64,000 nucleotides of DNA from Paenibacillus sp. ACRRY (lineage in GTDB: Bacteria > Bacillota > Bacilli > Paenibacillales > Paenibacillaceae), in contig NZ_JAKRNM010000003.1 in NCBI RefSeq assembly GCF_022346995.1, forward strand, positions 124,001-188,000, written 5' to 3'. The translations under genes were made by a program, and so were the position numbers. The notes under the pieces are model-generated. The model saw nothing but the letters and a program-made list of their open reading frames with translations, was not told where the DNA came from and did not search any database. Of this stretch, positions 60,003 to 64,000 are shown in pieces (positions within the stretch are counted from its first letter, which is position 1; every line of letters begins with the position of its first letter).

Positions 60003-60650
60003 GTGCTGCACGTGAAGCGTGAAGACGAAATGACGACGCGTGAACGGATTTTGTTCATGCTGAAGCGGCAGGGCACGATGACCGCAAGAGAAATGACGGC
60101 CGAACTTGGACTGACCGGCATGGCGATTCGTCGTCACCTGACGGCACTGGAGCAGGATGGACTTATTGAAGTCCGGGAGGCTAGGGCCACAGCTGGACGT
60201 CCATCTTCGGTGTACCATTTGACCGCACGCGGAGATGGTTTTTTTCCAAAATCCTACCCATCGCTTACGCTTGAATTGCTGGAAGAACTGACGGAGTCTG
60301 CGGGTGAAGGCATTGTAGACACGCTGTTCGAGAGTCGGCGTGACAAGCTGCTGCGGAGCAAATTGCCACAGATGGAGGGCCAGGATTTGGCCGGGCGCGT
60401 CGAGGAATTGGCACGGATACAGAATGCTAATGGCTACATGGCTGATGCGTCGCGAGAAGAAGACGGTTCTTATGTGCTGACTGAGCTGAACTGTCCGATT
60501 GTACAGGTGGCGAGCGTATATCGTCAGGCTTGCCGCTGCGAACTGGATTTGTTCCGTTCCTTGCTGCAGGCAGATGTCGAGCGCACCGAATGTTACGCTG
60601 AAGGCGGCAAGAAATGCACATACCAGATTCGCGAAGCCGCGGGAAATTAA
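60003..60650 (+). CDS. SufR-like winged-helix regulator with C-terminal cysteines
   Basis: 215 residues. A winged HTH spans about 10-80 (RERILFMLKRQGTMTAREMTAELGLTGMAIRRHL, then GRPSSVYHLT). The C-terminal region holds five Cys (ELNCPIVQ, YRQACRCELDLF, VERTECYAEGGKKCTYQI) in the arrangement of SufR/COG2345 regulators that bind an iron-sulfur cluster. Such proteins report Fe-S or redox status. The GTG start has AGGAG about 5 nt upstream; a GTG at 60012 is equally likely. It is co-transcribed with trhO, an unusual partner. Cluster binding is inferred from the cysteines. Confidence 0.82.
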   Translation: MLHVKREDEMTTRERILFMLKRQGTMTAREMTAELGLTGMAIRRHLTALEQDGLIEVREARATAGRPSSVYHLTARGDGFFPKSYPSLTLELLEELTESAGEGIVDTLFESRRDKLLRSKLPQMEGQDLAGRVEELARIQNANGYMADASREEDGSYVLTELNCPIVQVASVYRQACRCELDLFRSLLQADVERTECYAEGGKKCTYQIREAAGN

Positions 60651-60659
60651 TAAACGTAT

Positions 60660-60697
60660 GGAGATTGTCTCGATCATTCGAAACAGTCTCTTTTTTT
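60660..60697 (+). terminator. Rho-independent terminator
   Basis: GGAGATTGT-CTCGA and TCGAA-ACAGTCTC pair with a short loop, then T7. It ends the trhO operon. Confidence 0.85.
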
Positions 60698-60817
60698 GTT
60701 ATATAATGACGCAAAAACGCTACTATTACGGTTGAATACACTTATGATTCACTTAACATCCTGTAAAGATTTCATCACTAGAGTTATTTGAGAGGAAATA
60801 TTATCGTACATGTACAC

Positions 60818-60874
60818 TTGACACATGAATCTCATCATAATAACATTCGTTATATAACAAGTGTTATTATGATG
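60818..60874 (+). promoter_or_regulatory. TetR promoter with 42-bp palindromic operator
   Basis: TTGACA (60818-60823), a 17-bp spacer and TAACAT (60841-60846). A palindrome spans 60833-60874: perfect 13-bp outer arms CATCATAATAACA/TGTTATTATGATG and an inner GTTATATAAC share one centre. It covers the -10 element and the transcription start, ending 13 nt before the TetR start codon. Confidence 0.75.
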
Positions 60875-60887
60875 GAGGGAGAAAATA

Positions 60888-61460
60888 ATGCCACCAAGAT
60901 CCGAGATCACACAAGAAAAAGTGTTATCTGCCGCATTTGAGCTTGTGCGGGAGCAAGGATTGGAGGCGATCACTGCGCGAAACGTCGCTCAGAGACTTCA
61001 TTGCTCCACCCAACCGATTTATAGCCTCTATAACAACATCGAAGAGCTAAAAGCAAGTGTGTATGACAAAGCGGCCGAATTTGCCCGCGATAGCATGATG
61101 GAATATAAGGATAGTGTTAATTCTCCTGCGCTGAACCTGACCATCGGCTTTCTATATTTTGCGCAAAACGAGAAACAACTATTTAGGGCCTTGTATCTAT
61201 CAGGTTATCGGCAATACAACCCGCATACTGATCAGTTTTTGGGTGAGGAACTAACTACGTTTTATATGCGATACAGCAAGCGATTGCAAGACGTTTCCTA
61301 TGAGCAGATTAAGCGTATTTTCTTAAAACTAACAATCTATTTAATCGGCATTGGAACGTTACTGAACTCTCACACCTTAGAGCTGGACATGAACGAAGCG
61401 ATCGAGATGATCCGGGAAATGTATGAAATGTTACTGCATAAAGAAGGTCTCACTTATTAA
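60888..61460 (+). CDS. TetR family transcriptional regulator
   Basis: 190 residues. The N-terminal HTH is REITQEKVLSAAF-like, with GLEAITARNVAQRLHCSTQPIYSLYNNIEELK; the rest is a helical ligand-binding domain. The ATG has GGAGGGAG 8 nt upstream. Its promoter is covered by a 42-bp palindrome, strongly suggesting autorepression by a pair of dimers. It lies 22 nt upstream of a kinase-fold gene, which is probably co-regulated, as in drug-inducible resistance cassettes. Confidence 0.9.
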   Translation: MPPRSEITQEKVLSAAFELVREQGLEAITARNVAQRLHCSTQPIYSLYNNIEELKASVYDKAAEFARDSMMEYKDSVNSPALNLTIGFLYFAQNEKQLFRALYLSGYRQYNPHTDQFLGEELTTFYMRYSKRLQDVSYEQIKRIFLKLTIYLIGIGTLLNSHTLELDMNEAIEMIREMYEMLLHKEGLTY

Positions 61461-61482
61461 TTCGAATAAGGAGTGAGCAATA

Positions 61483-62337
61483 ATGGTTTATCGGCTTGGT
61501 AACAAAATTGGAGAAGGTGGATGTGCGGAAGTATATGAATGGGAGGATGGGAGTAAAATCATCAAGTTAGCTAAGCCTAACACCATCCAGGCTGCCTTAC
61601 AGGCTGAACTGCATCATTCTCGAATTGCTTGGGCATGCGGGCTGCCTGTTCCACGACCCTATGATTTGGTTAAGGTTAGAGACCGACCAGGTATTATATT
61701 TGAACGGATTTACGGCGATCCCATTTTGAAGCGATTCGTGGAAAAAGCAGTAGAGCAATCCAGAATGCAACAACCCATCGATATCATGCATGATTACGTT
61801 CATGCCAAGATCACGGCACAACTTTTTCATCAGATTCATTCCCATTCGGTGGCCGATATGCCGTGTCAGAGGGAGAATATTAGGAACGATATTGATAGAG
61901 CGCAATATTTGACACAAGCGGAGAAGAAGGCCGTAATTGCCGAGTTGGATCGCTTACCAATTAAGCAGAGACTTTGTCATGGCGATCCAAACCCAGGTAA
62001 TATTTTGCTCAGAGATGACGACGCAGTCATTATCGACTGGAACAATGCTTCTACAGGAAATCCAGAAGCTGATTTAGCTGAATATGTCATTATGATTCGA
62101 TATGCAATCTTGCCGCCGCATCTGCCGAGTGAGGCTAGTGTTGCCCTTGATGCTACGAGGGAGATCAGTATTCGCTTGTTTATGGAGGAGTACGAAAAAT
62201 TGTCTGGCATCAGTTATAGAGATGTTGAACCCTGGATCGGCCCTGTGGCAGCACGCAAACTGGTTGCGGATGGGATCTCCGAAGAAGAAAAACATCTGCT
62301 TATCAACGAGATTAGAAGAAGGCTCCATATTCGTTAG
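61483..62337 (+). CDS. APH-fold phosphotransferase paired with TetR
   Basis: 284 residues with the kinase/aminoglycoside-phosphotransferase fold. The nucleotide loop is NKIGEGGCAEVYEW, the Lys strand SKIIKLAKP, the catalytic loop LCHGDPNPGN, and the metal site VIIDWNNASTGNPEADLAEY. The ATG has AAGGAGTGAG upstream and lies 22 nt after the TetR stop. Candidate roles are phosphorylation of an aminoglycoside or macrolide-like drug, or of a small metabolite. The TetR link favours an inducible detoxification role, but this is inference. DNA is more AT-rich than most of the window. Confidence 0.8.
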   Translation: MVYRLGNKIGEGGCAEVYEWEDGSKIIKLAKPNTIQAALQAELHHSRIAWACGLPVPRPYDLVKVRDRPGIIFERIYGDPILKRFVEKAVEQSRMQQPIDIMHDYVHAKITAQLFHQIHSHSVADMPCQRENIRNDIDRAQYLTQAEKKAVIAELDRLPIKQRLCHGDPNPGNILLRDDDAVIIDWNNASTGNPEADLAEYVIMIRYAILPPHLPSEASVALDATREISIRLFMEEYEKLSGISYRDVEPWIGPVAARKLVADGISEEEKHLLINEIRRRLHIR

Positions 62338-62365
62338 CCAGATTGAATATATAATAAAATGATAA

Positions 62366-62402
62366 AGGCGCCATCAGCAGATTATTGTGGATGGCTTTTT
62401 TT
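62366..62402 (+). terminator. Rho-independent terminator
   Basis: GCCATC (62370) and GATGGC (62390) pair around a 14-nt loop with a T7 tail. It ends the TetR/phosphotransferase operon. Confidence 0.6.
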
Positions 62403-62464
62403 GTTTTGTGTAATGTTATCTATCACGGCTAACGAATCAAACTAAATTGGAAGCGGTTCAACCA

Positions 62465-62493
62465 TTGACGGGAAAGAAGTCGCACCTTAATAT
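62465..62493 (+). promoter_or_regulatory. Promoter candidate for the ABC importer operon
   Basis: TTGACG (62465-62470), a 17-bp spacer and TAATAT (62488-62493). The resulting leader of about 175 nt contains a small GCTTTT/AAAAGC hairpin near 62560-62577; no known riboswitch is recognised. Confidence 0.45.
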
Positions 62494-62674
62494 TAGAGAA
62501 ACACAAAATGACCAACACGAGTCATGGACTTCAGTCGCATGAGGAATGTCTACGTTTGTCTGCTTTTGTCGATAAAAGCAACAATGCGTTGAAGCGTTCG
62601 CTTTGTCCCGCCCTATCGTGTCACTTGGATGAGGAGATGGACAACACATTTAGAAGATGGAGAGGGGTTCTCAC

Positions 62675-63730
62675 ATGAAAAAGAAATTCTGGATGTCACT
62701 GATGATGGTTGCTTCAATGATTGTAGCTGCAGGTTGCGGAAATAACAGCAGCACGGGTACGGGTACGGAATCCGAAGGATCCGGTACGACAGCAAGCGAA
62801 GGTACTGCAGAGAAATCCTACCGCATTGCCATCTCGCAAATTGTGGAACATCCATCCCTGGATGCGACACGTGAAGGATTCATTGCGGCACTGAAGGAAG
62901 CGGGAATCGAAGAAAACAAAAACCTAACGATTGACTACAACAATGCACAAGGTGATTCAACAAACAACCTGTCCATTGCCCAAAAAATCGCAGGGGATTC
63001 GAAGAATGATCTGGTGCTCGGGATTGCTACTCCATCTGCACTGGCACTGGCTCAGCAGGTCAAAGAAAAGCCATTGCTCTTCGCAGCGGTTACGGACCCG
63101 CTTGGTGCCAAGCTGGTGACTGATATGGACAAGCCAGGCGGCAATGTCACTGGTGCATCGGATACAAATCCGGAGGCAATTGTGCAGTTGGCTGCTTTTA
63201 TCGCGAAATATCTGACGGACGTAAAAACAGTAGGTTTGGTCATTAATGAAGGTGAGCCGAATGCTGTTGTCATGGCAGACAATGCGGAAAAAGCGCTGGC
63301 GACACACGGAATCAAGCTGGTTAAAGCCCCAGTTACGAATACATCTGAAGTTAAACAGGCAACAGACTCTCTGGTCGGCAAAGTGGATGCCTTCTATATC
63401 ACACTCGACAACTCGGTTGTCAGTGCAGTGGATACGATCATCCAGACAGCAAACAGCAACAAGATTCCGTTCTTCTCCAGTGACCGGGATACAGTTGAAA
63501 AGGGTGCTTTTGCTACCGTTGGTTTCAAATACTACGACCATGGATATCAAGTAGGCGAAATGGCTGCAGATATTCTGAAGAATGGTACGAAGCCTGGCGA
63601 GATGAAAGTAACGGTTCCGGACAAGCTCGATCTGATCCTGAATCTTAAAGCAGCTGAAGCTCAAGGCATCACGGTTACCGACGAGATGAAGGCGGAAGTG
63701 CAAGACAAGGATAACAACATTATTCAGTAA
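62675..63730 (+). CDS. ABC transporter substrate-binding lipoprotein (TrpX-like family)
   Basis: 351 residues. Lipobox IVAAGCGN (Cys near 20), then a Ser/Thr/Gly linker and a periplasmic-binding fold of the ABC substrate-binding family (PF04392-like): YRIAISQIVEHPSLDATREGFIAALKEAGI, then NLTIDYNNAQGDSTNNLSIAQKIAGD and DAFYITLDNSVVSAVDTIIQTA. Family members include the tryptophan/tyrosine binder TrpX. The ligand here is unknown. ATG 62675 has GGAGAGGGG upstream; an ATG six codons earlier overlaps that signal. The permease gene follows at 63821. Confidence 0.88.
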   Translation: MKKKFWMSLMMVASMIVAAGCGNNSSTGTGTESEGSGTTASEGTAEKSYRIAISQIVEHPSLDATREGFIAALKEAGIEENKNLTIDYNNAQGDSTNNLSIAQKIAGDSKNDLVLGIATPSALALAQQVKEKPLLFAAVTDPLGAKLVTDMDKPGGNVTGASDTNPEAIVQLAAFIAKYLTDVKTVGLVINEGEPNAVVMADNAEKALATHGIKLVKAPVTNTSEVKQATDSLVGKVDAFYITLDNSVVSAVDTIIQTANSNKIPFFSSDRDTVEKGAFATVGFKYYDHGYQVGEMAADILKNGTKPGEMKVTVPDKLDLILNLKAAEAQGITVTDEMKAEVQDKDNNIIQ

Positions 63731-63763
63731 TCTGACCGGACAACAAACCGGCAGTACGGATGC

Positions 63764-63790
63764 GAGGCGGACGTGCAGTGGGTTCGCCTC
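63764..63790 (+). other. Intercistronic hairpin between binding protein and permease
   Basis: GAGGCGGAC and GTTCGCCTC form a 9-bp stem (one G-U), followed by ATTCTTTT. It may lower read-through into the permease gene. Confidence 0.55.
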
Positions 63791-63820
63791 ATTCTTTTCG
63801 ATAGACAGGGAGGAAGTAGC

Positions 63821-64000
63821 GTGAGTATAAGTTGGAATTCAATCGAAGGGGCAATCGAGCTCGGTCTGTTATATGCCCTCATGGCCCTTGGTGTATATAT
63901 TACGTTCCGGATTCTCGATTTTCCCGATCTTACCGTAGACGGAAGTTTTACAACAGGAGGCGCAATCGCGGCGGTTATGATCTCCAATGACTTTTCTCCT
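63821..64000 (+). CDS. ABC transporter permease (partial, runs off right edge)
   Basis: The first 60 codons from GTG 63821, with AGGGAGG 9 nt upstream. The sequence (IEGAIELGLLYALMALGVYITFRILDFPDLTVDGSFTTGGAIAAVMI) is typical of the permease that accompanies PF04392 binding proteins (BPD_transp_2-like). The ATPase is expected just beyond the window. Confidence 0.85.
   Translation, partial: MSISWNSIEGAIELGLLYALMALGVYITFRILDFPDLTVDGSFTTGGAIAAVMISNDFSP

Noticed and set aside
59130..60677. 515-codon open frame antisense to trhO and the SufR-like gene
   Set aside because: It spans two well-supported genes and their spacer and has no motifs. It is an artefact of codon bias.

Overview
The window looks like chromosomal DNA of a Gram-positive Bacillales bacterium, most likely a Paenibacillus. 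This is inferred from strong AGGAGG-type ribosome binding sites with frequent GTG/TTG starts, a B. subtilis-like yjlC-ndh operon, an S-layer-homology surface protein, a secreted PL1 pectate lyase, and many carbohydrate ABC importers without their own ATPase. I see no rRNA, tRNA, CRISPR array, insertion sequence, integrase or phage block.

Layout. 0-7 kb: a GyrI-type regulator cut by the left edge and its divergent GyrI-like partner, an acyltransferase, a CxxC microprotein, an HNH protein with a long low-complexity middle, a TVP38-type membrane protein, a cupin and a sugar-nucleotide epimerase-like protein. 7-10 kb: CsbD, then yjlC-ndh behind a promoter overlapped by a Rex-box-like palindrome. 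10-15 kb: an SDR protein, a two-component system and two PepSY genes that share 11-bp-phased TTCTCAT repeats. 15-21 kb: an ABC exporter pair, a leucine-dehydrogenase-like enzyme, a UPF0316 protein and the pectate lyase.

21-30.3 kb is the most coherent system: intracellular use of beta-1,4-manno-oligosaccharides. A LacI regulator, a mannosylglucose phosphorylase (GH130) and a cellobiose 2-epimerase run leftward. A solute-binding protein, two permeases, a second GH130 phosphorylase and a GH113 mannanase run rightward. Four CG-centred 12-bp sites sit at the LacI gene and in the divergent promoter region. Import, endo-cleavage, epimerisation and phosphorolysis together would give mannose-1-phosphate while saving ATP.

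30.5-47 kb: a kinase-fold/glycosyltransferase pair; an ABC-F ATPase behind a 53-codon leader ORF and an intrinsic terminator; a four-gene cluster with a glutathionylspermidine-synthase-like ATP-grasp ligase, a lipoprotein and a DUF350 membrane protein; a nucleoside hydrolase; a signal peptidase II paralogue; a second sugar ABC importer; a MATE exporter; and an AraC-type regulator. 47-54.5 kb: a second two-component system with a beta-propeller lipoprotein, then a LysR regulator with an M20 amidohydrolase and a YfcC-type carrier. 54.6-58.7 kb: a 1349-residue SLH protein with three tail-collar-like modules and seven InlB-type repeats. 59-64 kb: trhO with a SufR-like regulator, a TetR gene with a 42-bp operator palindrome and a kinase-fold partner, and the start of an ABC importer that runs off the right edge.

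Starts were moved from the longest reading frame wherever a ribosome binding site argued for it. Functions rest on motif recognition by eye; no database search was run.
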